Source of the DNA: Bradyrhizobium sp. NP1 | GTDB taxonomy: Bacteria > Pseudomonadota > Alphaproteobacteria > Rhizobiales > Xanthobacteraceae | Direction: 5' to 3' | Assembly (NCBI RefSeq): GCF_030378205.1 | Contig: NZ_CP127385.1 | Coordinates: forward strand, 2,706,001-2,770,000 | Length of the DNA: 64,000 bases | Shown: piece after piece, positions 25,478 to 35,629 of the stretch | How the letters are laid out: each line of letters starts with the position of its first letter | Numbering within the stretch: position 1 is the first letter of the stretch | The notes under the pieces: generated by a model | What the model saw: only the letters and a program-made list of their open reading frames with translations | Told to the model about the DNA's origin: nothing | The model's database searches: none | Made by a program: the position numbers and the translations under genes

Positions 25478-26751
25478 CGCTGGTGCTGGGCTGTATTGCC
25501 GACGACTATACCGGCGCCTCCGATCTCGCCAACACGCTGACGCGCGCGGGTCTGCGCACGGTGCAGACGATCGGCGTGCCCCCGGACGATCTCGCGCTTC
25601 CCGAGGTCGACGCGGTCGTCGTGTCCCTGAAGAGCCGCTCGATCGAGGCGGATCTTGCGGTGTCGCGCTCGCGCGCTGCCGAAAAATGGCTGCGCAGCCG
25701 CGGCGCCGGCCATGTGCTGTTCAAGATCTGCTCGACCTTCGATTCCACCGATGCGGGCAATATCGGCCCCGTGATGGATGCGCTGCGCGCCGATTCGGGC
25801 GACCGCATCGTGCTGGTGACGCCGGCCTTCCCGGAAACCGGGCGCACCGTCTACCAGGGTCATCTCTTCGTCGGCCTGGTGCCGCTCAACGAGAGCCCGC
25901 TCAAGGACCACCCGCTGAACCCGATGCATGATTCCAGCCTGGTGCGGGTGCTGGGACGCCAGAGCGAGACCAAAATCGGGCTCGTCAACCTAGCGGTGCT
26001 GGCGCAGGGCGCTGCCGCCGTTCGAACCCGCTTGGCCGGGCTGGTGGGCGAGGGCATTGGCGCCGCCATCATCGATGCGGTGTTCGACCACGATCTCGAA
26101 ACCATCGGCGCGGTGGCGATCGACCATCGCCTCTCGGTCGGCGCCTCCGGCATCGGCCTCGGGCTTGCGCGTGCGCTCGTTGCCTCGGGCAGGGTGAAGG
26201 CGCACTCAGCGGCGGCGGATTTGGGCGCGCCACTCGGCGGGCCGGCGGCGTGCCTCGCGGGCAGTTGCTCGCAGGCGACCCTTGGCCAGATCGCGAATGC
26301 CGAGCGTCTGATGCCGGTGCTGCGGCTTGATCCCGACCGGTTGGTCACGGCCAGGGACGAGGCCGGCCGCGCGCTCGCCTGGGCGAAGGATCGGCTCGGC
26401 AAGCGTCCGCTGTTGATCGCGAGCAGCTCGTCACCCGAGCAGGTCGCGGCGGTGCAGGCGCGCCACGGCCGCGACGCTGCGGGTCACGCCATCGAGCAGG
26501 CCATGGCCGACATCGCCGAAGGGCTGGTCGAGGCGGGCGTGCGCCGCCTCGTGGTGGCGGGCGGCGAGACGTCGGGCGCCGTGGTCGACCGCCTCGGCAT
26601 TCCCGGTTTCCTGGTGGGCGCTGAAATTGCTGCTGGTGTCCCGGTACTGCGCGCGGTGGGCGCAAGGCAAGGCGCAATGCTGCTGGCGCTCAAATCAGGC
26701 AATTTCGGTGGCCCGGCGTTCTTCTCCGATGCGCTCCGGCTGATGCCCTGA
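25474..26751 (+). CDS. otnK: 3-oxo-tetronate 4-kinase (four-carbon acid sugar kinase)
   Basis: ATP-dependent kinase of 425 aa of the four-carbon acid sugar kinase family, phosphorylating 3-oxo-tetronate at C4. The N-terminal substrate domain opens with IADDYTGASD (8-17) and includes KICSTFDSTDAGN; the C-terminal nucleotide domain carries VVAGGETSGAVVDRLG. Start is the GTG at 25474, overlapping the otnI stop (GTGA); the frame is open further upstream but that stretch is inside otnI. With ltnD, otnI and otnC the route L-threonate to dihydroxyacetone phosphate is complete. Confidence 0.9.
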   Translation: MTLVLGCIADDYTGASDLANTLTRAGLRTVQTIGVPPDDLALPEVDAVVVSLKSRSIEADLAVSRSRAAEKWLRSRGAGHVLFKICSTFDSTDAGNIGPVMDALRADSGDRIVLVTPAFPETGRTVYQGHLFVGLVPLNESPLKDHPLNPMHDSSLVRVLGRQSETKIGLVNLAVLAQGAAAVRTRLAGLVGEGIGAAIIDAVFDHDLETIGAVAIDHRLSVGASGIGLGLARALVASGRVKAHSAAADLGAPLGGPAACLAGSCSQATLGQIANAERLMPVLRLDPDRLVTARDEAGRALAWAKDRLGKRPLLIASSSSPEQVAAVQARHGRDAAGHAIEQAMADIAEGLVEAGVRRLVVAGGETSGAVVDRLGIPGFLVGAEIAAGVPVLRAVGARQGAMLLALKSGNFGGPAFFSDALRLMP

Positions 26752-26792
26752 CGCCGCATCACCCTTGATTCCAATAGGCTTCCAACGCGGCT

Positions 26793-26806
26793 CCGTAATT
26801 TTACGG
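26793..26806. promoter_or_regulatory. Interrupted palindrome upstream of the chemoreceptor gene
   Basis: CCGTAA-TT-TTACGG is a perfect 6-bp dyad with a 2-base centre, in the 169-base gap between otnK and the chemoreceptor start. It could be a regulator site or a weak otnK terminator; there is no further evidence. Confidence 0.3.
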
Positions 26807-26920
26807 GCGCATCATTAACGTAAATGTAGGTCAAATGGGTTTTTTATGGCGCCGGCTCCGCTTCGCGGTGCCGCACTCTCCGCCTCGCAGCGCGTCGCGC
26901 GCCAAACCAAGAGACCCCCA

Positions 26921-28612
26921 ATGTTCTCCAAGTTTTCGATCCGCGCCAAGATAACCTTTGTCGTGGCGCTTCTCCTCGTCGCGCTCGCCGGCACGGGCCT
27001 TCTCGCAGTCATGAAGATGCGTGCGATCAACGAAAATACGGTGCAGATCACGACGAACTGGCTGCCGAGCGTGCGCGTGCTGGGCGAGTTGCGCAGCGGA
27101 GTCGTCAGCTATCGCAACGTGGTGCGCGAGCACATGCTGGCGGAGACGCTGGAGGAGAAGCTGGCGGCCGAAAAGACCATGGCGTCACTGGTCGAGAACA
27201 ATATGCGCCTGCGCAAGAACTATGAGACGATGATCACCTCGCCGGAGGAGCGCGCGCTCTATGGCGAGTGGTCGAAGACCTGGGATGCCTACAAGCTGGG
27301 CGCGGATGAAGTGCTCGCCTTGTCGCGCAAGGCGGCCGGCCAGCCGCCGCACGAGGCGCACACGCTCAACAAGACCAGGGTCAACAAGATCGCGATGGAC
27401 GCGGATGAAATCCTGAAGAAGGATATCGATCTCAACAACCAGGGTGCGGAAACCGAGACACGCAACGCAGCCGATTCCTACAATACCGCCTTCATGCTGG
27501 TCGTCGTGATCCTGGGTCTCGCCGTCGTCGGCGGCGTCGGTGCCGGCATCTATCTCGTGCGCGATGTCTCGCGCGGCATTGGCTCGATCGTCACGCCGAT
27601 GCAGGCGCTCGGCGCCGGCGATCTTTCCGCCGAAGTGCCGCATCGCGGCGAAAAGACCGAGATCGGCATGATGGCCGATGCGTTGCAGGTGTTCAAGGAA
27701 GCCCTGATCGCCAAGAAGGCGGCCGACGAGGCGGCGGCAAAGGACGCCGAGGCCAAGATCGAGCGCGGTCGCCGGGTCGATTCCATCACGCGCGATTTCG
27801 AGTCGATGATCGGCGAGATCGTCCAGACGGTGTCGTCGGCCTCATCGCAACTCGAATCGTCCGCCGGCACGCTGTCGTCGACGGCTTCGCGCTCGCAGCA
27901 GATGGCCACCGCCGTCTCCGCGGCGTCGGAAGAAGCCTCCACCAACGTGCAGTCGGTCGCTTCCGCCACCGAAGAGCTGTCGTCCTCGATCACCGAGATC
28001 AGCCGGCAGGTGCAGGACTCCGCGCGGATGGCGGGCGATGCCGTCAGCCAGGCGCGCTCGACCACCGATCGCGTCAGCGAACTGTCGAAGGCGGCCACCC
28101 GGATCGGCGACGTGGTCGAACTGATCAACACCATCGCCGGCCAGACCAACCTGCTCGCGCTCAACGCCACCATCGAGGCGGCGCGCGCGGGCGAGGCGGG
28201 CCGTGGCTTCGCCGTGGTGGCCTCGGAGGTGAAGGCGCTGGCCGAGCAGACCGCGAAAGCGACCGGCGAGATCGGGCAGCAGATCGCAGGGATTCAGACC
28301 GCGACCAACGAGTCGGTGGATGCGATCAAGGCGATCAGCGGCACGATCGAGCGGCTGTCGGAAATCTCCTCGGCGATCGCCGCTGCCGTCGAAGAGCAGG
28401 GCTCGGCGACGCAGGAAATCTCCCGCAACGTGCAGCAGGCGGCGATCGGCACCCAGCAGGTGTCGTCCAACATCACCGACGTGCAGCGCGGCGCGACCGA
28501 GACCGGCGCGGCCTCCAAGCAGGTGCTCTCCGCGGCACAGTCGCTGTCGGGCGACTCCAGCCGCCTGAGGAGCGAAGTGAGCAAGTTCCTGACCTCGGTG
28601 CGCGCCGCCTGA
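26921..28612 (+). CDS. Methyl-accepting chemotaxis protein
   Basis: Transmembrane chemoreceptor of 563 aa. TM1 is about residues 11-33, followed by a periplasmic four-helix-bundle ligand domain with no cofactor motif that I see, TM2 about 190-212, a HAMP domain, and a long cytoplasmic signalling hairpin with the tip [20 protein letters not shown]. The start at 26921 fits the usual receptor N-terminus ([11 protein letters not shown]); the frame is open to 26846. The C-terminus ends in SVRAA with no CheR-binding pentapeptide. Its signalling half closely matches that of the following receptor. Confidence 0.92.
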   Translation: MFSKFSIRAKITFVVALLLVALAGTGLLAVMKMRAINENTVQITTNWLPSVRVLGELRSGVVSYRNVVREHMLAETLEEKLAAEKTMASLVENNMRLRKNYETMITSPEERALYGEWSKTWDAYKLGADEVLALSRKAAGQPPHEAHTLNKTRVNKIAMDADEILKKDIDLNNQGAETETRNAADSYNTAFMLVVVILGLAVVGGVGAGIYLVRDVSRGIGSIVTPMQALGAGDLSAEVPHRGEKTEIGMMADALQVFKEALIAKKAADEAAAKDAEAKIERGRRVDSITRDFESMIGEIVQTVSSASSQLESSAGTLSSTASRSQQMATAVSAASEEASTNVQSVASATEELSSSITEISRQVQDSARMAGDAVSQARSTTDRVSELSKAATRIGDVVELINTIAGQTNLLALNATIEAARAGEAGRGFAVVASEVKALAEQTAKATGEIGQQIAGIQTATNESVDAIKAISGTIERLSEISSAIAAAVEEQGSATQEISRNVQQAAIGTQQVSSNITDVQRGATETGAASKQVLSAAQSLSGDSSRLRSEVSKFLTSVRAA

Positions 28613-28638
28613 CGCCGCGACAGCTCTGGATCGAACGG

Positions 28639-28675
28639 AAGCGCGATGGCAGGACCAACTGCCATCGCGCTTTCT
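28639..28675 (+). terminator. Rho-independent terminator after the first chemoreceptor gene
   Basis: Perfect 13-bp stem: AAGCGCGATGGCA (28639-28651) and TGCCATCGCGCTT (28660-28672) around an 8-base loop, followed by TCT. It lies 27 bases after the receptor stop codon and separates its transcript from the next receptor gene. Confidence 0.8.
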
Positions 28676-28852
28676 ATTCGAGAGCGGCCGGACTATTCGG
28701 CCCCGTACTGCGGTAGGCCGCGTTCCCGTGCTTTTCCGGTGTTCCAAATTTACTTTCGGTTACGGCTATCACGCTAGGCATCGGCATCACACGTCGATGG
28801 CTGAGTCGCGCCGAAATGCGTTCTCGCATCGGTACAGCCGAATTGTGGGGAC

Positions 28853-30535
28853 ATGCGCAAAAACCTTCCTGTTACCGACACCGAATATCCGATCAGCGAC
28901 GAGACGCTGATCGTCTCCAGGACCGACACCAAGGGCAGGATCGTATCCTGCAACGATGATTTCACGGCCGCCTCCGGCTTTGCCACCGTGGAGCTGATCG
29001 GCCAGCCCCACAACATCATCCGTCATCCCGACATGCCGGCGGAGGCGTTCGAGAACCTCTGGGAAACGCTCAAGACCGGCAAGCCCTGGGTCGGCGCGGT
29101 CAAGAATCGCCGCAAGGACGGCGGCTTCTACTGGGTGCTGGCGACCGTCTCGCCGATCCGGGAAGGCAGCCGGATCGCCGGCTACACCTCGATCCGCACC
29201 AGACTGCCCGCAGATCAGCGCCGCGAGGCCGAGCAGGTCTATGCGGCGTTGCGCGAGAAGCGCCGGCATGGCTACCGGATCGATGCCGGCATCATCCGCC
29301 GCCGCTCGCCGTTCGATCGCCTCTCGATCTTCACCGGCACCATCAAGGCGCGACTGACCACGCTGGTCGCGACCGCCTCGATTTTCCTGCTGGCCGCCGG
29401 TGCCGCGCCGGCGCTCGGCGTGCCGCTCGTGGCGCCCATCCTCGCGCTGATCGGCATCGTGGCCGCTGCGCTGCTCGGCCGGCAGGCGATCCGCGCCATC
29501 CAGGTGCCGATGGCCCATCTGAACGACACCATGCTGAATTCCATCCAGGACAGGTTCGACAACCGTATCCGCATCGAACGCGACGACGAGATCGGCGAGG
29601 CGCTGCGCAACCTGCAGACCGTGCAGACCATCGTTCGATTCAGCCGCGAGGAGCTGAAGGCGAGCGAGCAGCGCGCCGCGATCCAGCGCAAGGCCGACAT
29701 GGCGAAGCTCGCCGACAGTTTCGAAGGCGCGATCGGCGAGATCGTCGAGACCGTGTCGGCGGCGTCATTGCACCTCGAAGGCTCCGCAGGCACGCTGTCG
29801 GCGACGGCGGCGCGCTCGCAGCAGATGGCGACCACGGTTTCGTCGGCGTCGGACGGCGCTTCCACCAACGTGCAGTCGGTCGCTTCCGCCACCGAAGAGC
29901 TGTCGTCCTCGGTCACCGAGATCAGCCGCCAGGTGCAGGAATCGAGCCTTATCGCCATCGACGCGGTCGACCAGGCGCGCGCCACCACCGAACGCGTCAG
30001 TGAATTGTCGAAGGCAGCCACCCGGATCGGCGACGTCGTGGAGCTGATCAACAGCATCGCGGGCCAGACCAACCTGCTGGCGCTCAACGCCACCATCGAG
30101 GCGGCGCGCGCCGGCGAGGCCGGCCGTGGCTTCGCCGTGGTCGCCTCGGAGGTGAAGGCGCTCGCCGAGCAGACGGCGAAGGCGACCGGCGAGATCGGCC
30201 AGCAGATCGCTGGAATCCAGGCCGCAACCGGCGAATCGGCCGACGCGATCAAGGCGATCAGCGCCACCATCGAGCGGCTGTCGGAAATCGCGGCGGCGAT
30301 TGCAGCGGCGGTCGAAGAGCAGGGCGCGGCGACCCAGGAAATCTCCCGCAACGTGCAGCAGGCGGCGCTCGGCACCCAGCAGGTGTCGTCCAGCATTGCC
30401 GACGTGCAGCGCGGCGCCGCCGAGACCGGAACGGCGTCGGGCGAGGTGCTCACCGCCGCGCAGTCGCTTTCCCGCGAGTCGAGCCGCCTCAAGGCCGAGG
30501 TCGGCCGGTTTCTGGGCTCGGTGCGGGCGGGCTGA
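28853..30535 (+). CDS. aer: Aer-type PAS-domain chemoreceptor (redox/energy taxis)
   Basis: Membrane-anchored receptor of 560 aa. The N-terminal PAS domain (about 10-120) closely resembles E. coli Aer: [12 protein letters not shown] places R57, H58, D60 and W70 at the same numbers as the FAD-binding region of Aer, followed by [13 protein letters not shown] hydrophobic stretch at about 165-210 is the membrane anchor with no periplasmic domain, then a HAMP-like segment and the signalling hairpin. It therefore probably senses cytoplasmic redox state and directs aerotaxis. Alternative function as a non-flavin PAS receptor is less likely. Confidence 0.88.
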   Translation: MRKNLPVTDTEYPISDETLIVSRTDTKGRIVSCNDDFTAASGFATVELIGQPHNIIRHPDMPAEAFENLWETLKTGKPWVGAVKNRRKDGGFYWVLATVSPIREGSRIAGYTSIRTRLPADQRREAEQVYAALREKRRHGYRIDAGIIRRRSPFDRLSIFTGTIKARLTTLVATASIFLLAAGAAPALGVPLVAPILALIGIVAAALLGRQAIRAIQVPMAHLNDTMLNSIQDRFDNRIRIERDDEIGEALRNLQTVQTIVRFSREELKASEQRAAIQRKADMAKLADSFEGAIGEIVETVSAASLHLEGSAGTLSATAARSQQMATTVSSASDGASTNVQSVASATEELSSSVTEISRQVQESSLIAIDAVDQARATTERVSELSKAATRIGDVVELINSIAGQTNLLALNATIEAARAGEAGRGFAVVASEVKALAEQTAKATGEIGQQIAGIQAATGESADAIKAISATIERLSEIAAAIAAAVEEQGAATQEISRNVQQAALGTQQVSSSIADVQRGAAETGTASGEVLTAAQSLSRESSRLKAEVGRFLGSVRAG

Positions 30536-30753
30536 GGCGCCGAGGGCCGCCGTCGGCAAGCCAGCGCGGGTCCCCGCCTGCGCGCCCCCTTTGCTCAATC
30601 CCGCGGCAGCAGTCACGGTCAGCTATCGCGGAAGTGAAGGGGGGTATCCGGCAGCGATATTGGCCTTTTTGCCGCAATTCCGCTAAACAGCGCCGACGAA
30701 TGGCTGCGGGGGAGGTTCCGGGTCATCTCGTCTGACCTGGGACTGCCTGTTCG

Positions 30754-33700
30754 ATGATTGCACTGGTCCGCATTGCGCTGAGCCGGCCGTATACTTTTGT
30801 CGTGCTGGCGCTGCTCCTTCTGATTGTCGGTCCGCTCGCCGCGCTGCGCACGCCGACCGACATCTTTCCTGACATCCGTATCCCCGTGATCGGGGTGGTC
30901 TGGTCCTACACCGGCCTGCCGCCGGACCAGATGGCGGGCCGCATCACCTCGCCGTTCCAGCGCGCCCTGACGACGACCGTCAACGACATCGAGCACATCG
31001 TCGCCAATTCCTATAGCGGCGTCGGCATCATCAAGATCTTCTTCCAGCCCAATGTCGACATCCGCACCGCCAATGCGCAGGTCACCGCGATCTCGCAGAC
31101 GCTGCTGAAGCAGCTGCCGCCCGGTTCGACGCCGCCTCTCATTCTCAATTACAGCGCCTCCACGGTGCCGATCATCCAGGTCGCGCTGTCCGGCGAAGGG
31201 TTGACCGAGCAGAACCTGGCCGACATCGGCATCAACCAGCTCCGCACGCCGCTCGTTACCGTGCCGGGCGCTGCGATCCCCTATCCGTTCGGTGGCAAGC
31301 AGCGCCAGGTCCAGATCGACCTGAACTCGCAGGCCTTGCAGGCCCGCGGCCTGTCGGGCCAGGACGTCGCCAATACGCTCGCGGCGCAGAACCTGATCAC
31401 GCCGATCGGCACCCAGAAGATCGGCGCGTTCGAATACACGCTGCAGCTCAACAACTCGCCCTTGAAGATGGAGGACCTCGGCAACCTGCCGATCAAGGCC
31501 GTCAACGGCGCCATGGTCTATGTCCGTGACGTCGCCACCGTGCGCGACGGCAATCCGCCGCAGACCAACATCGTCCATGTCGATGGCAACCGCTCGGTGC
31601 TGATGATGGTGTTGAAGGCGGGCGCGATCTCGACGCTCGACATCATCTCCGGCATCAAGCAGAAGGTGATCGAGGTCCGCGACACGCTGCCGGATGCGCT
31701 GAAGATCGCCTTCATCGGCGACCAGTCGATCTTCGTACGCGGCGCGATCAGCGGCGTCGCCTATGAGGGCATCATCGCGGCGCTGTTGACCAGCGTGATG
31801 ATCCTCCTGTTCCTCGGGAGCTGGCGCTCCACCGTCATCATCGCGATCTCGATCCCGCTGTCGATCCTCGGCGCGATCATCATGCTCTCAGCGATCGGCG
31901 AGACGCTGAACATCATGACGCTCGGCGGCCTCGCGCTCGCGGTCGGCATCCTGGTCGACGACGCCACGGTGACGATCGAGAACATCAACTACCATCTCGA
32001 GCAGGGCAAGCCGGTCGAGCAGTCGATCCTCGACGGCGCGCAGCAGATCGTCACGCCGGCCTTCGTGTCGCTGCTCTGCATCTGCATCGTGTTCGTGCCG
32101 ATGTTCTTCCTGACCGGCGTCGCCCGCTTCCTGTTCGTGCCGATGGCCGAAGCGGTGATGTTCGCGATGATGTGGTCGTTCATCCTGTCGCGCACCCTGG
32201 TGCCGACCATGGCGAACTATCTGCTGCAGGCGCACGTCCATCACGCCGAAGGCGAAGCGCCGCCGCGCTCGCGCAATCCGCTGCTGCGCTTCCAACGCGG
32301 CTTCGAGGCGCGCTTCGAGCGCGTCCGCCAAGGTTACCACGATCTCCTGTCGCTCGCGCTTTCGCACCGGCCGACCTTCGTGATCGGCTTTCTCGGCTTT
32401 GTCGCGGTCTCGTTCCTGCTGGTGCCGTTCCTGGGCCGCAACTTCTTCCCGGCGGTCGATGCCGGCAACATCCTGATGCATGTCCGCAGCCAGGTCGGCA
32501 CCCGTGTCGAGGAGACCGCCAACCAGCTCGCCGACGTGCAGAAGGCGATCCGCAAGCTGATCCCGCCCGGCGAGCTCGACACGCTCACCGACAACATCGG
32601 CATGCCGATCTCCGGCATCAACATGACTTACAACAACACCGGCGTGATCGGCCCGCAGGACGGCGACGTCCAGATCAAGCTGAAGGAGGGGCACCGGCCG
32701 ACCGCCGAGCACGTCAAGACGCTGCGCGAACAGTTGCCGCGGCTGTTTCCGGGCATGACGTTCTCGTTCCTGCCTGCCGACATCGTCAGCCAGATTCTCA
32801 ATTTCGGCGCCCCAGCGCCGATCGACCTGCAAATCCGCGGCGCCAATCTCGACGCCAACTTCGCCTATGCCAACAAGCTGCTCGCCCGCATTCGCCGTAT
32901 CCCGGGCGTGGCGGACGCGCGCCTGCAGCAGTCGCCCAACAACCCGACCTTCAACATCGACGTCGACCGTAGCCGCGCGCAATATGTCGGGATGACCGAG
33001 CGCGACGTGACCAATGCGCTGGTGGTCAACCTCGCCGGCAGCTCGCAGGTCGCGCCGACCTATTACCTCAACCCCGACAACGGCGTGTCCTATTCGATCG
33101 TAATGCAGACGCCGCAATACCAGATCGATTCGCTCGGCGCGCTGCAGACGCTGCCGATCACGGCGCCGGGCGCCGCGCAGGCGCCGATCCTCGGCGGCAT
33201 CGCCGACATCACGCGCACCACGTCAAGTGCGGTCGTCTCGCAATACGACATCCAGCCGATGGTGCAGATCTATGCGACGCCGCAGGATCGCGACCTCGGC
33301 GCCGTCGCGGCCGACGTCCGCGCCGCCATCGCCGATACCGCCAAGGACGTGCCGAAGGGAACTTCGGTGGTGCTGCTCGGCCAGGTGCAGACCATGAACA
33401 GCGCCTTCTCCGGCCTGCTGTTTGGCCTGCTTGCGGCCGTCGTGCTGATCTACCTGCTGATCGTCGTCAACTTCCAGTCATGGTCCGACCCGTTCGTGAT
33501 CATTACCGCGCTGCCGGCGGCGCTCGCCGGCATCGTCTGGATGCTGTTCACCACCCAGACCACGCTGTCGGTGCCGGCCCTGACCGGCGCCATCATGTGC
33601 ATGGGCGTCGCCACCGCCAACAGCGTGCTGGTGATCTCCTTTGCGCGCGAGCGCTATGAGGCGAGCGGCGATCCGGTCGCGGCCGCGCTCGAAGCCGGCT

Positions 33701-33939
33701 TCGTCCGCTTCCGCCCGGTGCTGATGACGGCGCTCGCCATGATCATCGGCATGGCGCCGATGGCGCTGGGCCTGGGCGAGGGCGGCGAGCAGAACGCGCC
33801 GCTCGGCCGCGCCGTGATCGGTGGCCTCGTTTTTGCAACGTTTGCCACGTTGATGTTCGTTCCCGTGGTTTTTAGTATGGTCCACAAGAAGCAAGGCGCC
33901 CAAGGCGCCGTGGGGTTGGAGAAATCGCATGCCCACTAA
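30754..33939 (+). CDS. RND-family efflux transporter, inner-membrane pump
   Basis: Proton-driven multidrug-type efflux pump of 1061 aa, full length for the family, with two repeats of six helices and large periplasmic loops. D402 and D403 in the TM4 motif GILVDDATVTIEN are the proton-relay aspartates expected of AcrB/MdtB-type pumps. The N-terminus MIALVRIALSRPYTFVV and the DIFPDI motif are typical. The adaptor gene overlaps its last 11 bases, reversing the more common adaptor-pump order, and no outer-membrane factor gene follows. Substrate is unknown. Confidence 0.92.
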   Translation: MIALVRIALSRPYTFVVLALLLLIVGPLAALRTPTDIFPDIRIPVIGVVWSYTGLPPDQMAGRITSPFQRALTTTVNDIEHIVANSYSGVGIIKIFFQPNVDIRTANAQVTAISQTLLKQLPPGSTPPLILNYSASTVPIIQVALSGEGLTEQNLADIGINQLRTPLVTVPGAAIPYPFGGKQRQVQIDLNSQALQARGLSGQDVANTLAAQNLITPIGTQKIGAFEYTLQLNNSPLKMEDLGNLPIKAVNGAMVYVRDVATVRDGNPPQTNIVHVDGNRSVLMMVLKAGAISTLDIISGIKQKVIEVRDTLPDALKIAFIGDQSIFVRGAISGVAYEGIIAALLTSVMILLFLGSWRSTVIIAISIPLSILGAIIMLSAIGETLNIMTLGGLALAVGILVDDATVTIENINYHLEQGKPVEQSILDGAQQIVTPAFVSLLCICIVFVPMFFLTGVARFLFVPMAEAVMFAMMWSFILSRTLVPTMANYLLQAHVHHAEGEAPPRSRNPLLRFQRGFEARFERVRQGYHDLLSLALSHRPTFVIGFLGFVAVSFLLVPFLGRNFFPAVDAGNILMHVRSQVGTRVEETANQLADVQKAIRKLIPPGELDTLTDNIGMPISGINMTYNNTGVIGPQDGDVQIKLKEGHRPTAEHVKTLREQLPRLFPGMTFSFLPADIVSQILNFGAPAPIDLQIRGANLDANFAYANKLLARIRRIPGVADARLQQSPNNPTFNIDVDRSRAQYVGMTERDVTNALVVNLAGSSQVAPTYYLNPDNGVSYSIVMQTPQYQIDSLGALQTLPITAPGAAQAPILGGIADITRTTSSAVVSQYDIQPMVQIYATPQDRDLGAVAADVRAAIADTAKDVPKGTSVVLLGQVQTMNSAFSGLLFGLLAAVVLIYLLIVVNFQSWSDPFVIITALPAALAGIVWMLFTTQTTLSVPALTGAIMCMGVATANSVLVISFARERYEASGDPVAAALEAGFVRFRPVLMTALAMIIGMAPMALGLGEGGEQNAPLGRAVIGGLVFATFATLMFVPVVFSMVHKKQGAQGAVGLEKSHAH

Positions 33940-35122
33940 AGAACGCCCGCCGGTATCGCGCCGGAGGCTGGGCCTGGTCGGCATGCTGGCGGCGATCGCG
34001 CTGATCGTGGTGGTGACGATCGGCATCCGTTCCCGCGAGGAGGCCAATGCGAAGCTGCGCGAATGGACCGACGACCAGTCGATCCCGACGGTGGCGGTGG
34101 CTTCCCCCGATGCCAAGGCGCTCAATCCGACGCTCGACCTGCCGGGACGGCTGGAGGCCTATTATCGCGCGCCGATCTTCGCGCGTGTCTCCGGTTACCT
34201 GAAGAGCTGGAACGCCGACATCGGCGCGCGGGTCAAGGCCGGCGAGGTGATCGCCGAGATCGAGGCGCCCGACCTCGATCAGCAGCTCTTGCAGGCGCGC
34301 GCCGATCTCGCCAGCCAGCAGGCCAGCGCGAAACTGTCCGAGGCGACGCTGACGCGTCGCAGCTCGCTGCTCGCCTCGAATTTCGTCTCGATGCAGGAGA
34401 TCGACGAGCGCACCGCCGACCTCTCCAACAAGAACGCCGCCGTCAAGGCCGGCCAGGCCAATGTCGAGCGGCTCGAGGCGCTCGCCGGCTACAAGAAGAT
34501 CACCGCGCCCTTCGACGGCGTCGTCACCGCGCGCGACACCGACGTCGGCGCGCTGATCAATGCCGGCGGCGGTTCGGGGCCGGCCATGTTCGTGATATCG
34601 GACATCAAGAAGCTGCGCGTCTATGTCAGCGTGCCGCAGACCTACGTGCCCGCGATCAAGATCGGCGCCAAGGCCGTGATCACCATGCCGGAATATCCGA
34701 ACCGGACATTTGCGGCGACGGTGGAGGCGTCCTCGCAGTCCGTCGACGTCGCCTCCGGCACCACGCGCATGCAGCTCGGGCTCGACAATGCGGGCGGCGA
34801 GCTGATGCCGGGCGGCTATGCCAATGTGCGGTTGACGCTGCAGCGCGACAGCGTGCCGCTTCACATCCCGGCGAGCGCGCTGATCTTCAACCAGAACGGC
34901 CTGAGGGTCGCGACCGTCGGTGTCGACGACAAGGTGCTGTTCAAGGCCGTGACGATCACGCGCGACCTCGGCAAGGAAATCGAGCTCGCCTCCGGCCTGT
35001 CGCCCGACGACCGCATCATCGTCGCCCCGCCGGATGGACTTGCCGACGGCGACCAGGTCCGCGTCGCAGGCGCCAAGGGCAAGCCGGCCAAGGTCTCCGA
35101 GCGCGAGGACCGCAAGGGGTAG
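33929..35122 (+). CDS. RND efflux periplasmic adaptor (membrane fusion protein)
   Basis: HlyD/AcrA-type adaptor of 397 aa. An N-terminal membrane anchor (about 14-34, LGLVGMLAAIALIVVVTIGI) is followed by a biotinyl-lipoyl half (PGRLEAYYRAPIFARVSGYL), a helical hairpin (about 115-185, Ala/Gln/Glu-rich), the second lipoyl half (ITAPFDGVVTARDTDVGALI) and a beta-barrel. It would connect the pump to an outer-membrane channel encoded elsewhere. The start overlaps the pump gene by 11 bases, so the two are translationally coupled. Confidence 0.9.
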   Translation: MPTKERPPVSRRRLGLVGMLAAIALIVVVTIGIRSREEANAKLREWTDDQSIPTVAVASPDAKALNPTLDLPGRLEAYYRAPIFARVSGYLKSWNADIGARVKAGEVIAEIEAPDLDQQLLQARADLASQQASAKLSEATLTRRSSLLASNFVSMQEIDERTADLSNKNAAVKAGQANVERLEALAGYKKITAPFDGVVTARDTDVGALINAGGGSGPAMFVISDIKKLRVYVSVPQTYVPAIKIGAKAVITMPEYPNRTFAATVEASSQSVDVASGTTRMQLGLDNAGGELMPGGYANVRLTLQRDSVPLHIPASALIFNQNGLRVATVGVDDKVLFKAVTITRDLGKEIELASGLSPDDRIIVAPPDGLADGDQVRVAGAKGKPAKVSEREDRKG

Positions 35123-35211
35123 GGGACGCGCAGGAGGCGCCCCGGCCCGTCTTTTTGCATCTGGCAAATCATGACATGATGCGCTCGTGGGCCTTGTCTG
35201 CGGGTAACTCC

Positions 35212-35607
35212 ATGTCCGACACGCTTTCCCAATCGAAGCGCCATCAGCCGGCAGGTTGGCCAACGATCATCCCGAGGATTATCACCCGCGATGTCGATGG
35301 CTTGGTCGGATTTATGAGAACGGTTTTCAACGCCGATTGTACCAGGCGGGGCGAAGGCCCGGCCGAATTGAGGATAGGTGACTCCATCGTCATGGTCAGC
35401 AACGGCGACGGCTTGCGCGAGGCGAGGTCGGCATTTCTCTACGTCTATGTCGAAGACGCCGACGAGATTTATCGGCGCGCGATCAAGGCTGGCGCCCACA
35501 CCGTCGAGGAGCCCCTGGATATGCCCTACGGAGACCGTCGCGCGATGGTGAGAGACGCGTGGGGTAACCTCTGGCAAATCGCGACACATCATCGCCAGGC
35601 AATCTAG
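35212..35607 (+). CDS. VOC-superfamily (glyoxalase/PhnB-like) protein
   Basis: Small cytosolic protein of 131 aa in the vicinal-oxygen-chelate fold. The second half reads DADEIYRRAIKAGA, then PYGDRRAMVRDAWGNLWQI, a motif typical of the PhnB-like glyoxalase group. These proteins range from metal-dependent lyases to antibiotic-binding resistance proteins. The start is uncertain: ATG 35212 gives a compact domain, but in-frame ATGs at 35176 and 35179 are possible and no strong Shine-Dalgarno sequence decides. It is a stand-alone gene between the efflux unit and the thiolase-like gene. Confidence 0.72.
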   Translation: MSDTLSQSKRHQPAGWPTIIPRIITRDVDGLVGFMRTVFNADCTRRGEGPAELRIGDSIVMVSNGDGLREARSAFLYVYVEDADEIYRRAIKAGAHTVEEPLDMPYGDRRAMVRDAWGNLWQIATHHRQAI

Positions 35608-35629
35608 GATCGGCGATGCTGGAGGAGTG

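Noticed and set aside
31888..33117. A 409-codon open frame antisense to the RND pump
   Set aside because: The pump has conserved helices and D402/D403 in this stretch, while the antisense frame has no motif.
34063..35211. Long N-terminal extension of the VOC gene
   Set aside because: It is the shifted frame of the efflux adaptor gene; only the last about 131 codons show the VOC pattern.
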